A stretch of 64,000 bases of DNA from Sphingomonas sp. PP-F2F-G114-C0414 (GCF_003688595.1 NZ_RCWT01000009.1:496001-560000); one strand, 5' to 3'; positions 9,455-21,117 are shown, numbered from the stretch's first letter. Notes: generated by a model from the sequence alone, not told the origin. Numbers and translations: made by a program.

Positions 9455-9691
9455 TCACAGGCTGCGGGACCGCGTGACGACACGCCACAGCAGCACGATT
9501 GCGACCGCGATCAACAGGAAGATCGCGGCGATCGGGGCGAGGTAGAAGAGCGGCGCCCGCCACGGTGTCGCAGCGACGGGTGGCGATCGGGTCAGGTCGT
9601 CGCGGATCGATGGTCGCGCCATGGTGGTAGCGCTCGGCAGATCGTCCTCGCTGGTTTCCGGCATTGGCATCCGAGCGATGGCGGTCATCAT
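9455..9691 (-). CDS. Small single-pass membrane protein, unknown function
   Basis: 78 residues: a polar N-terminal half (about 45 residues, MPETSEDDLPSATT) and one strong transmembrane helix near the C-terminus (YLAPIAAIFLLIAVAIVLLW) followed by a basic tail. Its ATGATG start overlaps the TGA of the glycosyltransferase, so it should be translationally coupled to it. The same frame stays open far upstream through the glycosyltransferase gene, but that part is an out-of-frame shadow. I recognise no family; membrane anchoring or recruiting the glycan enzymes is a guess from context. Confidence 0.6.
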   Translation of the reverse strand: MMTAIARMPMPETSEDDLPSATTMARPSIRDDLTRSPPVAATPWRAPLFYLAPIAAIFLLIAVAIVLLWRVVTRSRSL

Positions 9692-10878
9692 GCCACGTCC
9701 TGCCGGCGTTGGGGCAGCGCAACCATATCGTCCTCGTACAAGGCGAGCAGCGCGTCGAAATGATCGTCCATCGTCCGGACCGGCCGGTCGAGGGGACCCG
9801 CCGCCGAGGCCAGCCGCGTTCCGGCAAACGCCAGGATCGCGTCGGCTGCCGCCTGCGTGTCGCCGGATCGATAGAGCACGCCGTCGCTGGCGCGCGCGAG
9901 ATCGGCGGCTCCGCCGCGGTCGGGGGCGATCAGCGTCAGCCCCGACGCGATCGCCTCGGCCGCGACGAAGCAGAAGGTCTCCGCCTCGCAGCCGTGGACC
10001 AGCGCATCGGCACTCGCCATCAGCCGGGCGATCGCGGTCCGGTCGCGGATCGGCTCGAGCAGGCGGACATGCGGGTTGTCGCCGACCGCGTCGATCACGC
10101 GCCGCTGCCGCGAACCGCCGCCGATGATCAACAGCCCGACCGGGGTATGCGTGCCCGCGACCGTCGCAGCCTGCGCGACCATGTCCCAGCGCTTCTCCGG
10201 TGCATGACGACCGACGCCGATCAGCAGCAGCGCATCCTCGCCAAGCCCGCACAGCGCCAGCATCTCGCGCCGCAGGTCGGCGTCGCGCAAGCGCGGCGAG
10301 AACTGGCCCGGATCGACGCCCATCGGATCGGTCGTCACCTTGTTGAGACCGCCTTCGCGCAACCGTTGGGTCAGGCTGTCGCTGGCGCTGACGATATGGT
10401 CGAACTGTGCGTCGAGCCGGCGCAGATGCCGCCAATACCAGTCGAACGCGCGATCGATCGCCTGGGTCGAGGCGACGTTGCCGAACCAGCGATAGGCATA
10501 GGCCGACAGCGGATCGGCATGTGCGATCAGCGACAGCCGCGCGCGCGACCCCGACTGCGTCCGCCAGTCCGCGACCATCGACGCGCTGCGCCACGGCGAC
10601 GACACCTCGACCACGTCGGCGTCCTCCTCGTCGAGCATCGTATGCAGGGCCGCGCGGTCGGCGAAGTAGCGATAGGAGCGGTCGAGTGGGAAGCGTGGCG
10701 ATTTCAACCAGCGCACGCGGGCGTTGGGGCCGCGTTGTTCTTCGCGGTTCTCCTCGCCGGGAGCGATGACGACGACTTCGTGACCGCGCGCGGCGAGCGC
10801 GACGAGCTTGCGATCGATATAGGTCCGGACGCCGCCGCCGGTCGGCGTGTAGAATGCGCAGACGTCGACGATCTTCAT
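9688..10878 (-). CDS. Glycosyltransferase family 4 (GT-B fold)
   Basis: A 396-residue GT4 enzyme transferring a sugar from an activated donor. The N-terminus TPTGGGVRTYIDRKLVALA is the usual acceptor-side glycine-rich loop. The C-terminal domain has GVGRHAPEKRWD and the donor-site motif EAETFCFVAAEAIASG (the E-X7-E pattern). The start at 10878 overlaps the deacetylase stop in an ATGA. Donor and acceptor cannot be named; pairing with a DUF2334 deacetylase suggests an N-acetylated surface glycan or glycolipid. Confidence 0.88.
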   Translation of the reverse strand: MKIVDVCAFYTPTGGGVRTYIDRKLVALAARGHEVVVIAPGEENREEQRGPNARVRWLKSPRFPLDRSYRYFADRAALHTMLDEEDADVVEVSSPWRSASMVADWRTQSGSRARLSLIAHADPLSAYAYRWFGNVASTQAIDRAFDWYWRHLRRLDAQFDHIVSASDSLTQRLREGGLNKVTTDPMGVDPGQFSPRLRDADLRREMLALCGLGEDALLLIGVGRHAPEKRWDMVAQAATVAGTHTPVGLLIIGGGSRQRRVIDAVGDNPHVRLLEPIRDRTAIARLMASADALVHGCEAETFCFVAAEAIASGLTLIAPDRGGAADLARASDGVLYRSGDTQAAADAILAFAGTRLASAAGPLDRPVRTMDDHFDALLALYEDDMVALPQRRQDVA

Positions 10879-11747
10879 GCTGCGATCCTCTCGACCGGTG
10901 AATCGGACATCTGGTCGGCGACGAGGTCGGCGTAGCGCGAAACCGTGCGGCGCTCGGCGAGCGTGCGCAGCGTGCGGTCGATGCTGGTCAGCAGCGATTC
11001 CTTGGTCACGTCGCCGGGATGGACCGCGACTCGCATCGTCGGCATCCAGTCGGGCATGACGCGCGCCGCGGCGGCGACCGCGAGCGAACTGGCGGTCCGC
11101 GCGCGCGTCCGGCTGGCCCAGGTCACGACCGGGCCGCGCGAGACGATCGCGCCGGTGGCAGGCTGCCAGACGCGGAAATGATCCTCGGCCAGCGCGAAGT
11201 CGCACGCCTTCAGCGCGGCATGCGCGCCCGGTCCGTAGAGCCAGGCCGGCGCGATGAAGCCCGCGACCGAGCGGCCGATCGCGTGCTCGACCATGTCGCG
11301 ACCGGCGCGCATCCGGTGTTCGGCTTCGACCGCATCGAGCCCGAGGAACTCGCCTTCGCCTGCGGTCATGTAGCGCGCCTTGAGCGCAGTGGCCGCATTG
11401 CGGTGATCGCTCGCGTCGCGGTGGAACCAGCCGTGCAGGAACATCTCGACGCCGGCATCGGACCATGCGCGCAGGCGCCGCTCGAACGCCGGGGCACGAT
11501 CGAGCCGCGCGGCGCCCCAGTGATCGGGGACTACCAGCATCGCGAACTTCGGGCCGCCGAGGATCGCGTCGATCCGCTCGGCGAGCAGGTCGATCGGTGC
11601 GACGAAGGCGGGCGAGACGTCGTGGATCGACACCACCAGACGCCGTTGCGCCGTCGATTTGCATGCAATCGGCTGGGCGTCGGACGCTTGAGGACGCTGC
11701 CTCTCGCTCTGGTCGCCCCCGCTCTTGCTCCGGTCGAATGTCGCCAT
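10875..11747 (-). CDS. DUF2334 polysaccharide-deacetylase-like protein
   Basis: A 290-residue NodB-fold protein. It begins its conserved part with LVVSIHDVSP (metal-binding Asp of the NodB motif 1) and has MFLHGWFHR with the two histidines of the second motif, and FIAPAWLYG. These place it in DUF2334, a branch of carbohydrate esterase-like deacetylases. ATG 11747 is chosen for its AAGG at 6-7 nt; a further 28 codons are open upstream. First gene of a tightly overlapping three-gene unit with the GT4 and the small membrane protein. Confidence 0.82.
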   Translation of the reverse strand: MATFDRSKSGGDQSERQRPQASDAQPIACKSTAQRRLVVSIHDVSPAFVAPIDLLAERIDAILGGPKFAMLVVPDHWGAARLDRAPAFERRLRAWSDAGVEMFLHGWFHRDASDHRNAATALKARYMTAGEGEFLGLDAVEAEHRMRAGRDMVEHAIGRSVAGFIAPAWLYGPGAHAALKACDFALAEDHFRVWQPATGAIVSRGPVVTWASRTRARTASSLAVAAAARVMPDWMPTMRVAVHPGDVTKESLLTSIDRTLRTLAERRTVSRYADLVADQMSDSPVERIAA

Positions 11748-11991
11748 GGTCTTGCCTTCATACGTCGCGCACTGATGACGGGACGGCGCCGCCTCGATGC
11801 TTCCGCAGTCCGCGCCGATCCCTACCGGCAAATTATTTCACTGATAGGACGGGCATCGCTGCGGCTCGGCGTTGCTGGCGGCGTCCTGTGGGCATGACCC
11901 GATCCGGATCACTCGCTTCGGCGCCGCTTGGAACCACACGCCTCTGCCGCCGGCCGCTGGCCAGGTCCCGTTTCTACCGGAGCAATGTCGC

Positions 11992-12915
11992 ATGACAGAG
12001 ATGCCGCTGACGCTGACGCGCGCGCAGGTTTTCCCCGCCCTTACCCCGACGGTCGTCCGCAAGGGCTTTGTCGGCCGCTGGCTCGCGCCGCTGTTGTCCG
12101 CCGCGATCCTGATCGGCGCGCTGTGGCAGCTGCGCAGCCTCGACGTGCCGGGCATCCTGCACATGGTGCCGATGTCGCCGCTGTTCTGGGCGATCTTCGC
12201 GCTGGGCTATCTGGTCACGCCGTTCAGCGAATGGGTGATCTATCGGCGGCTCTGGCGATTGCCGCCGAGCGGCATTCTCGCGCTGCTGCGCAAGCGGATC
12301 AGCAACGAGATCATTCTCGGCTATTCGGGCGAACTGTATTTCTACGGCTGGGCGCGCAAGCACGCGACGATGGTCGGCACGCCGTTCGGCGCGATCAAGG
12401 ACGTCGCGATCCTGTCCGCGGTCGTCGCCAACGTCTGCACGCTCGCGCTGGCGGCGGCGAGCTGGCACGCACTCGCCGCGCTGCACCTAGGTACCAGCGC
12501 GAAGGTCATGATCGTGTCCGCGGCGAGCATGGCGATCCCGTCGCTCGTCACGCTGGTACTGCGCAAGCGCCTGCTGACTCTGCCGCGCCCGGAACTGACC
12601 CGGATCGCGGTCATCCATTTCCTGCGGATCGTCGCCACCACCGTGCTGGCCGCGTTGCTGTGGGCAGCCGTGATGCCCGCCGCGCCGCTTGCCTGGTGGC
12701 TCGCGCTGGCGACGTTGCGGATGCTCGTGTCGCGGCTGCCGCTGCTGCCGAACAAGGACATCGTGTTCGCCGGGCTGGTCGCGTTCACCGTCGGGCGGAC
12801 CTCCGAAGTGACCGCGGTGCTGACGATGATCGCCGGGCTGTGGCTGGTCACGCATCTTCTGCTCGGCGCGGCGCTGACCGCGGTCGAACTCGCCACCATG
12901 GAGCGTAACAAGTGA
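11992..12915 (+). CDS. Polytopic membrane protein, unknown function
   Basis: 307 residues with about eight hydrophobic segments (for example LAPLLSAAILIGALW, MSPLFWAIFALGYLVTPF, ALLWAAVMPAAPLAWWLALA). The conserved-looking cytoplasmic stretch RKRISNEIILGYSGELYFYGWARKH lies between the second and third segments. GGAG precedes ATG 11992 by about 10 nt. It is divergent from the deacetylase/GT4 unit across 244 nt and overlaps the next gene by GTGA. It may flip or polymerise the glycan made by the neighbours, but I recognise no family. Confidence 0.7.
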   Translation: MTEMPLTLTRAQVFPALTPTVVRKGFVGRWLAPLLSAAILIGALWQLRSLDVPGILHMVPMSPLFWAIFALGYLVTPFSEWVIYRRLWRLPPSGILALLRKRISNEIILGYSGELYFYGWARKHATMVGTPFGAIKDVAILSAVVANVCTLALAAASWHALAALHLGTSAKVMIVSAASMAIPSLVTLVLRKRLLTLPRPELTRIAVIHFLRIVATTVLAALLWAAVMPAAPLAWWLALATLRMLVSRLPLLPNKDIVFAGLVAFTVGRTSEVTAVLTMIAGLWLVTHLLLGAALTAVELATMERNK

Positions 12916-13421
12916 TCCTGTTTTCTATATTGGCACTCGCCGCGACACCGATTCCCTCGACGCCTAGGCTCGGCACCGTCGAGGCGCGCTGCCGACCCAA
13001 CGAACCGGGGCCTGCGTTGATCGTTGACGTCGACGGCCTGAAGGACCGCGTCGGCGTGCTGCGCGCCGAACTCTACCCGGCACGCGACGGCGACTTCCTT
13101 GCCGATGACAACGTCCTGATCGGCGCCGGCAAGACCTTCCGGCGATCGGTGATCACCGTGCCTGCGAGCGGCGTGGTGTCGCTCTGCCTGCGCGTGCCCG
13201 CACCTGGCACCTATGCGCTCAGCGTCGTCCATGCGCGCGACGGCGGTCACGGCTTCAGCCTGCTCCACGACGGTATCGGCTTTGCCAGCAACCCCAAGCT
13301 CGGCCATTCCAAGCCGCATGCCGATCAGGCCAAGGTCGTGGTCCATGACGGCCTCACGACCACCCACGTCGTCATGAACTATCGCAGCGGACTGTTCTCG
13401 TTCGCGCCGATCAAGCGCTAG
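12912..13421 (+). CDS. DUF2141 secreted protein
   Basis: 169 residues, GTG start overlapping the upstream stop (GTGA), with a signal peptide (ILFSILALAATPIPS). The body has the DUF2141 pattern: VGVLRAELYPARDGDF, FRRSVITVPASG, GTYALSVVHARDGG, then a folded C-terminal segment with GFASNPK. The family is common in proteobacteria and lacks an assigned activity. Likely periplasmic and co-transcribed with the membrane protein. Confidence 0.75.
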   Translation: MILFSILALAATPIPSTPRLGTVEARCRPNEPGPALIVDVDGLKDRVGVLRAELYPARDGDFLADDNVLIGAGKTFRRSVITVPASGVVSLCLRVPAPGTYALSVVHARDGGHGFSLLHDGIGFASNPKLGHSKPHADQAKVVVHDGLTTTHVVMNYRSGLFSFAPIKR

Positions 13422-13445
13422 CCGCAGACTGGCCGGACCCGTCGC

Positions 13446-13907
13446 TCAGCGGGTCCGGTCCTTGACGGTTTCCATCGCCACGAAGGTCGACGTGCTCGCG
13501 ACGTGCGGCAGGCTGGAGATCTTCTCGCCGAGCACCGCGCGGTAACGGCGGATGTCGGCGGTGCGGACCTTCAGCAGATAATCGAAGCTGCTTGCGATCA
13601 TGTGGCATTCCTCGACCTCGGGGATGCGACGGACCGCGGCGTTGAACGCCTTCAGTGCCTGTTCGCGCGTGTCGTCGAGCTTCACCTCGGCGAACGCGAC
13701 GTGATCGAGACCCATCTTCTCGGCATCGACGATAGCGCAGAAACCGCGGATCACGCCGCTTCCGATCAGTTTGCGCAGGCGAACCTGGCACGGCGTCTTC
13801 GACAGCCCGACGGCGGCCGCGAGGTCGGTGACCGACATCCGGCCGTCCTCCAGCAGTGCGGCAACGATCTTGTGGTCGAAGCCATCCATTTCGACTGTTG
13901 CGGGCAT
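13446..13907 (-). CDS. Lrp/AsnC-family regulator of proline catabolism (PutR-like)
   Basis: 153 residues: N-terminal winged helix (MSVTDLAAAVGLSKTPCQVRLRKLIGSGVI) and C-terminal RAM ligand-binding domain. ATG 13907 has GGAG 7 nt upstream; a TTG lies one codon before. It is divergent from putA across 107 nt, and the adjacent PutA lacks its own DNA-binding domain. The family standard in alphaproteobacteria is an Lrp-type PutR that activates putA when proline is present, so this role is inferred from position. Confidence 0.88.
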   Translation of the reverse strand: MPATVEMDGFDHKIVAALLEDGRMSVTDLAAAVGLSKTPCQVRLRKLIGSGVIRGFCAIVDAEKMGLDHVAFAEVKLDDTREQALKAFNAAVRRIPEVEECHMIASSFDYLLKVRTADIRRYRAVLGEKISSLPHVASTSTFVAMETVKDRTR

Positions 13908-14014
13908 CAAATCACTCCGATCGGTCCGCGAATGGCGCGTACAAAAGCGATATAGCCCGCCAAGAGCCGATACATAAGTCGGATCGACTTTTGGAAGCGA
14001 TCTATGGCGGTGGC

Positions 14015-17000
14015 ATGACCAGCCAGCCCTTCGCCGCCTTTGCCCCCGCTATCCGCGAGGCTTCCCCGTTGCGATCGGCGATCACAGCGGCCTACCGGCT
14101 GGACGAGGCCGAGGCGCTCGCACCGTTGATCAAGTCCGCGACGCTCGACCCCGAGACGCATGCCGCGGTGCGCGAGACGGCGCGCGATCTGGTGACGCGG
14201 ATGCGCGCGGAACATCGCGGCACCGGCGTCGAAGGACTGGTGCAGGAATATTCGCTGTCGAGCCAGGAGGGCGTCGCGCTGATGTGTCTCGCCGAGGCGC
14301 TGCTGCGGATTCCGGATGATGCGACGCGCGATGCGCTGATCCGCGACAAGATCGCCGGCGGCGACTGGACCGCGCATCTCGGCGGCGGCAAGTCGCTGTT
14401 CGTCAACGCCGCGACCTGGGGGTTGGTGGTGACCGGCAAGCTGGTCGGTAGCGTCGACGATCGCGGGCTCGGCGCGGCATTGTCGCGGCTGGTCGCGCGG
14501 GTCGGCGAGCCGGTCATCCGCCGCGGCGTCGATCTCGCGATGCGGATGATGGGCGAACAGTTCGTCACCGGCGAGACGATCAAGCAGGCGCTGAAGCGCG
14601 CACGTGAACTCGAGGCCAAGGGCTTCGGCTACAGCTACGACATGCTCGGCGAGGCCGCGACCACCGCCGCCGACGCCGCGCGCTATTACGCCGATTACGA
14701 GACCGCGATCCACGCGATCGGCAAGGCGTCGGCGGGGCGCGGCGTGTATGCGGGGCCGGGCATCTCGATCAAGCTGTCCGCCCTGCACCCGCGCTACGTC
14801 CGTGGGCAGGCGGCGCGCGTGATGGACGAATTGCTGCCGATGGTGGCGCGTCTCGCCGCGCTGGCGAAGCGCTACGACATTGGCTTCAACATCGACGCGG
14901 AGGAGGCCGACCGGCTCGAACTGTCGCTCGACCTGCTCGAGAGCCTGGCGCTCGATCCCGATCTGGCGGACTGGAACGGACTTGGGTTCGTCGTTCAGGG
15001 CTATGGCAAGCGGTGCCCGTTCGTGATCGACTGGATCGTCGATCTTGCGCGGCGATCGGAGCGGCGGATCATGGTCCGGCTGGTCAAGGGCGCATACTGG
15101 GATGCCGAGATCAAGCGCGCGCAGGTCGATGGCCTCGCCGACTTCCCGGTCTACACGCGCAAGCTCCATACCGACATCGCGTACATCGCATGCGCCCGGA
15201 AACTGCTGGCCGCGCCCGACGCGGTGTTCCCGCAGTTCGCGACGCACAACGCGCAGACGCTCGCGACGATCTATCAGCTTGCCGGACCCGATTTCGCGAT
15301 CGGTCAATACGAGTTCCAGTGCCTGCACGGGATGGGCGAGCCGCTGTATCAGCAGGTCGTCGGAAAGGATAAGCTCGACCGGCCGTGCCGGATCTACGCA
15401 CCGGTCGGCACGCATGAGACTCTGCTCGCGTATCTGGTTCGCCGGTTGCTCGAGAATGGCGCGAACTCGTCGTTCGTCAACCGGATCGCCGATCCCGCGA
15501 TCTCTATCGACGCGATGATCGCCGACCCGGTCGATATCGTGTCGGCGATGGCCAATCCGGGTGCGCGTCATGACGAGATCGCGCTGCCGGGCGGGTTGTT
15601 TCCCGACCGCCGCAATTCCGACGGCATCGATCTCAGCGACGAGACTGCGCTGGCGGCGTTGGGCGACGCTCTGCGGGAAAGCGCGGCGATCGCTTGGCAT
15701 GCCGGTTCCGAGGACGTCGGCGAGACGCGCCCGGTACTTAACCCGGCCGATCACCGCGACGTCGTCGGTCACGTTGCCGAGGTTTCCGTCGAGGAGGCGC
15801 GCGCCGCAGTGGGGCTGGCGGCCGCGAGCACCTGGTCCGCGATGCCCGTGGCCGATCGCGCCGCCGCGCTCGACCGTGCAGCCGACGCGATGCAGTCGCG
15901 GATGCCGATCCTGATCGGTCTCGTGATCCGCGAGGCGGGCAAGTCGGCGGCCAATGCGATCGGCGAGGTCCGCGAGGCGATCGATTTCCTGCGCTATTAT
16001 GCGCAGCAGGCGCGGACGACGATGGGGTCGGCACAGACCGCTTTGGGGCCGGTGGTGTGCATCAGTCCGTGGAATTTCCCGCTCGCGATCTTTGCGGGGC
16101 AGGTGGCCGCGGCGCTGGTCGCTGGCAATCCTGTGCTCGCCAAGCCCGCCGAGGAAACCCCGTTGATCGCCGCCGAAACAGTGCGGTTGTTGCACGAGGC
16201 GGGGATCCCGGCGGATGCGCTTCATCTCGTTCCCGGCGACGGCGGGATCGGCGCGGCGCTGGTCGGCGCACCCGAGACGGCCGCGGTGATGTTCACGGGG
16301 TCGACGGAGGTCGCGCGGCTGATCCAGCGACAATTGGCGACGCGGCTGTCCGCCACCGGCGCGCCGATCCCGCTGATCGCCGAAACCGGCGGCCAGAACG
16401 CGATGATCGTCGATTCGTCGGCGCTGGCGGAGCAGGTCGTCGCGGACGTGTTGGCGTCGGCGTTCGATAGTGCGGGACAGCGGTGCTCTGCGCTGCGCAT
16501 CCTGTGCCTGCAGGACGAGGTCGCCGATCGGACGCTGGCGATGCTGAAGGGCGCGCTGCAGGAGTTGCGAATCGGCCGTACCGACCGGTTCGCGGTCGAT
16601 ATCGGTCCGGTCATCACCGCCGAGGCGAAGGCGGGAATCGAGTCGCATATCGCGCGGATGCGCGCGGCGGGGCACCGGGTCGACCAGCAGGACCTGCCGG
16701 CCGAGTGCGCGCATGGCACGTTCGTCGCGCCGACGATCATCGAGATCGGTCATATCGGCGACGTCGAACGCGAGGTGTTCGGACCGGTGCTCCACGTCAT
16801 CCGGTTCAAGCGCGAGAAGTTCGACGCGCTGATCGATGCGATCAATGCGACCGGGTATGGGCTAACCTTCGGGCTGCACACGCGGCTCGACGGGACCGTC
16901 TCGGACATCACCGCGCGGGTGAAGGCGGGCAATATCTACGTCAATCGCAACGTCATCGGCGCGATCGTCGGCGTGCAGCCGTTCGGTGGGCGCGGGCTGT

Positions 17001-17617
17001 CCGGGACCGGTCCGAAGGCGGGCGGTCCGCTGTATCTCGGGCGGCTCGTGACCGAGGCCGCGAACGCGCAGATCGGGTCCGGTACGCCGATGCCGCTGCT
17101 CGACTCGTTCATCGCGTGGCTGGGGCAACGTGGCCATCGCGCCACCGCCACCGCCGCACGTCTTTATCGCGACGAGTCGGCGCTGGGTGTCGAGACGCTG
17201 CTGCCGGGCCCGGTCGGCGAGCGCAACGTCTATGCGCTGCATCCGCGCGGGCGTGTGCTGTTGAAGCCCGCCACGCCAGCGGGTTTGCTGGAGCAGATGG
17301 CGGTCGTGCTGGCGACGGGCAATCGTGCGCGGATCGAGGGCATGGCGTTGCCCGAGGGGATTCCGGCGGCGGTCGCTTCGGTGTTCGCAGAGGACGGCGA
17401 TGCGCCGTTCGCCGCGGTGCTGGTCGAGGGTGATGCGGCGGTGGTGACGCAGATGGTCGAACGGGTTGCGGCGATGCCGGGGCCGATCGTCCTCGTTCAT
17501 GCGGCCAAGCTTGGCGCGCCGCTCGCCTACACGCCCGACTGGCTGCTGGAGGAGGTGTCGACCTCGATCAACACCACCGCCGCGGGCGGCAATGCGAGCT
17601 TAATGATGATCGGATGA
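14015..17617 (+). CDS. putA: Bifunctional proline dehydrogenase / P5C dehydrogenase
   Basis: A 1200-residue PutA oxidising proline to glutamate in two steps. The FAD-dependent proline dehydrogenase barrel (about residues 60-460) has GISIKLSALHPRY and RLVKGAYWDAEIKRAQ. The NAD-dependent aldehyde dehydrogenase (about 520-990) has ISPWNFPLAIF, AETGGQNAMIVDSSA and the catalytic Cys about 824 in GQRCSALR. A C-terminal flap of about 200 residues follows. The start at 14015 gives a protein with no N-terminal ribbon-helix-helix domain, so it is a non-autoregulating PutA. An upstream in-frame extension would overlap the divergent lrp gene. Confidence 0.95.
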   Translation: MTSQPFAAFAPAIREASPLRSAITAAYRLDEAEALAPLIKSATLDPETHAAVRETARDLVTRMRAEHRGTGVEGLVQEYSLSSQEGVALMCLAEALLRIPDDATRDALIRDKIAGGDWTAHLGGGKSLFVNAATWGLVVTGKLVGSVDDRGLGAALSRLVARVGEPVIRRGVDLAMRMMGEQFVTGETIKQALKRARELEAKGFGYSYDMLGEAATTAADAARYYADYETAIHAIGKASAGRGVYAGPGISIKLSALHPRYVRGQAARVMDELLPMVARLAALAKRYDIGFNIDAEEADRLELSLDLLESLALDPDLADWNGLGFVVQGYGKRCPFVIDWIVDLARRSERRIMVRLVKGAYWDAEIKRAQVDGLADFPVYTRKLHTDIAYIACARKLLAAPDAVFPQFATHNAQTLATIYQLAGPDFAIGQYEFQCLHGMGEPLYQQVVGKDKLDRPCRIYAPVGTHETLLAYLVRRLLENGANSSFVNRIADPAISIDAMIADPVDIVSAMANPGARHDEIALPGGLFPDRRNSDGIDLSDETALAALGDALRESAAIAWHAGSEDVGETRPVLNPADHRDVVGHVAEVSVEEARAAVGLAAASTWSAMPVADRAAALDRAADAMQSRMPILIGLVIREAGKSAANAIGEVREAIDFLRYYAQQARTTMGSAQTALGPVVCISPWNFPLAIFAGQVAAALVAGNPVLAKPAEETPLIAAETVRLLHEAGIPADALHLVPGDGGIGAALVGAPETAAVMFTGSTEVARLIQRQLATRLSATGAPIPLIAETGGQNAMIVDSSALAEQVVADVLASAFDSAGQRCSALRILCLQDEVADRTLAMLKGALQELRIGRTDRFAVDIGPVITAEAKAGIESHIARMRAAGHRVDQQDLPAECAHGTFVAPTIIEIGHIGDVEREVFGPVLHVIRFKREKFDALIDAINATGYGLTFGLHTRLDGTVSDITARVKAGNIYVNRNVIGAIVGVQPFGGRGLSGTGPKAGGPLYLGRLVTEAANAQIGSGTPMPLLDSFIAWLGQRGHRATATAARLYRDESALGVETLLPGPVGERNVYALHPRGRVLLKPATPAGLLEQMAVVLATGNRARIEGMALPEGIPAAVASVFAEDGDAPFAAVLVEGDAAVVTQMVERVAAMPGPIVLVHAAKLGAPLAYTPDWLLEEVSTSINTTAAGGNASLMMIG

Positions 17618-17699
17618 CGGGAACAGGACGATGCGGCGTCATCATAATGATGCCTAACCGCTCTTTAATTGTAAAAATGTCGCTCGAACACGCGACCGA

Positions 17700-17842
17700 C
17701 ATATCCCTGCAACATATCGGCGCGAAAGGGAGAGCGTCGCCGCTCCCTCTCCCCCTGTGGACGGCGACTTTGACCGGGTCCCCCCTGTCCCGGTCTTCTC
17801 CCTGAACTACGGGGCGACCTTCACGGTCGCCCCGCCTTTTTT
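17700..17842 (+). ncRNA. Candidate trans-acting small RNA with repeated C-rich loops
   Basis: The segment after putA is highly structured and ends in a strong intrinsic terminator. It contains an imperfect stem at 17729-17750, then a perfect 7-bp hairpin GACCGGG/CCCGGTC (17772-17795) whose 10-nt loop is TCCCCCCTGT. Three unpaired stretches share a C-run plus CTG: TCCCCCTG, CCCCCCTG and CTCCCTG. Such anti-Shine-Dalgarno loops are typical of alphaproteobacterial regulatory RNAs. It may instead be the structured 3' UTR of putA. No promoter is certain and the 5' end is approximate. Confidence 0.45.
17811..17842 (+). terminator. Rho-independent terminator after putA / candidate sRNA
   Basis: A 9-bp GC-rich stem GGGGCGACC / GGTCGCCCC with loop TTCAC, followed by GCC and six T. 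It is the clearest intrinsic terminator in the window. Confidence 0.88.
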
Positions 17843-17902
17843 GTGTTCGGGACGAAGGGCGTGCGAGATGCGCGCAACAGCTTCAGTTATCGCTATCCAG
17901 CC

Positions 17903-17930
17903 CATCCTCCCCCTGGCGGGGGAGGATCGG
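17903..17930. repeat. Palindromic repeat end (CCTCCCCC-TGGC-GGGGGAGG)
   Basis: An 8-bp stem CCTCCCCC/GGGGGAGG with loop TGGC and flanking AT-C/GAT. It is identical to the right end of the element at 63139-63266, so this is a solo or half copy of the same intergenic repeat. Confidence 0.7.
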
Positions 17931-17957
17931 CAGGGGGCGCTTCACGGGTATCGAGGC

Positions 17958-17983
17958 GTCGTCCCGGATCGCTCCGGGACGAC
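17958..17983. terminator. Perfect 11-bp hairpin after aconitase gene
   Basis: GTCGTCCCGGA and TCCGGGACGAC are separated by TCGC. It starts 11 nt past the acnA stop on the minus strand. No T-run follows in that direction, so it may protect the 3' end or be a repeat rather than terminate efficiently. Confidence 0.45.
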
Positions 17984-17993
17984 GGGGTAGCTC

Positions 17994-20690
<2,697 letters not shown>

Positions 20691-20872
20691 AGGGGTCCTT
20701 CCCGTGGGCGTCGGGCCGCCGGGCGCCGAGGGGAAAGCAGCCGTATAGGCCACGCGGGCGCGTCGGGGACCGAGCGAAAAATGCTGTTACCGCTGGGGCC
20801 TTAGCAAGGGGGAGCGCATCGGGGAAGGGCGCGGGTGCCGCGCTGCAAGGTATTCGGTCATCGCGGTATGCG

Positions 20873-20886
20873 CGGTAGCGCTACCG
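20873..20886. promoter_or_regulatory. Perfect 14-bp palindrome CGGTAGCGCTACCG, LacI-type operator-like
   Basis: It lies in the 427-nt gap between divergent acnA and the autotransporter gene and keeps the GGTANCGNTACC core of LacI-family sites. It is about 180 nt from the acnA start and 230 nt from the autotransporter start. Nothing else in the gap is convincing; a weak promoter-like TTGCGT-N17-TAGCTT near 21035-21063 precedes the autotransporter. Confidence 0.4.
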
Positions 20887-21117
20887 GTCGTTTGCGGTCG
20901 CGCGTGGAAATTTTGGTGCGCGCGTTCTGTCGGACCATCCCGAGACCACGACGAAAACGGTGGATCGGCCTGTGTCATATTTAACGCGTTTGTTACGAAT
21001 AATTACAAAGGTGTGAAAGTCGACGGATCATCGATTGCGTTCGCAAAATGGTCTGCATAGCTTCCCTTCATGGTGCACGTTTCCGAAAATGGACGGCACG
21101 AACAGGGGGTTATACAG

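Noticed and set aside
9692..10594. Upstream extension of the small membrane protein frame
   Set aside because: Out of frame with the GT4 gene it overlaps; only the part after 9691 has a start, a membrane helix and coupling.
13907..16795. 962-codon minus-strand frame
   Set aside because: Antisense to putA; Arg/His-rich with no recognisable fold.
17614..17805. 63-codon frame overlapping the putA stop
   Set aside because: Runs into the structured, C-rich segment and has no ribosome-binding site beyond the overlap; the RNA interpretation is preferred.
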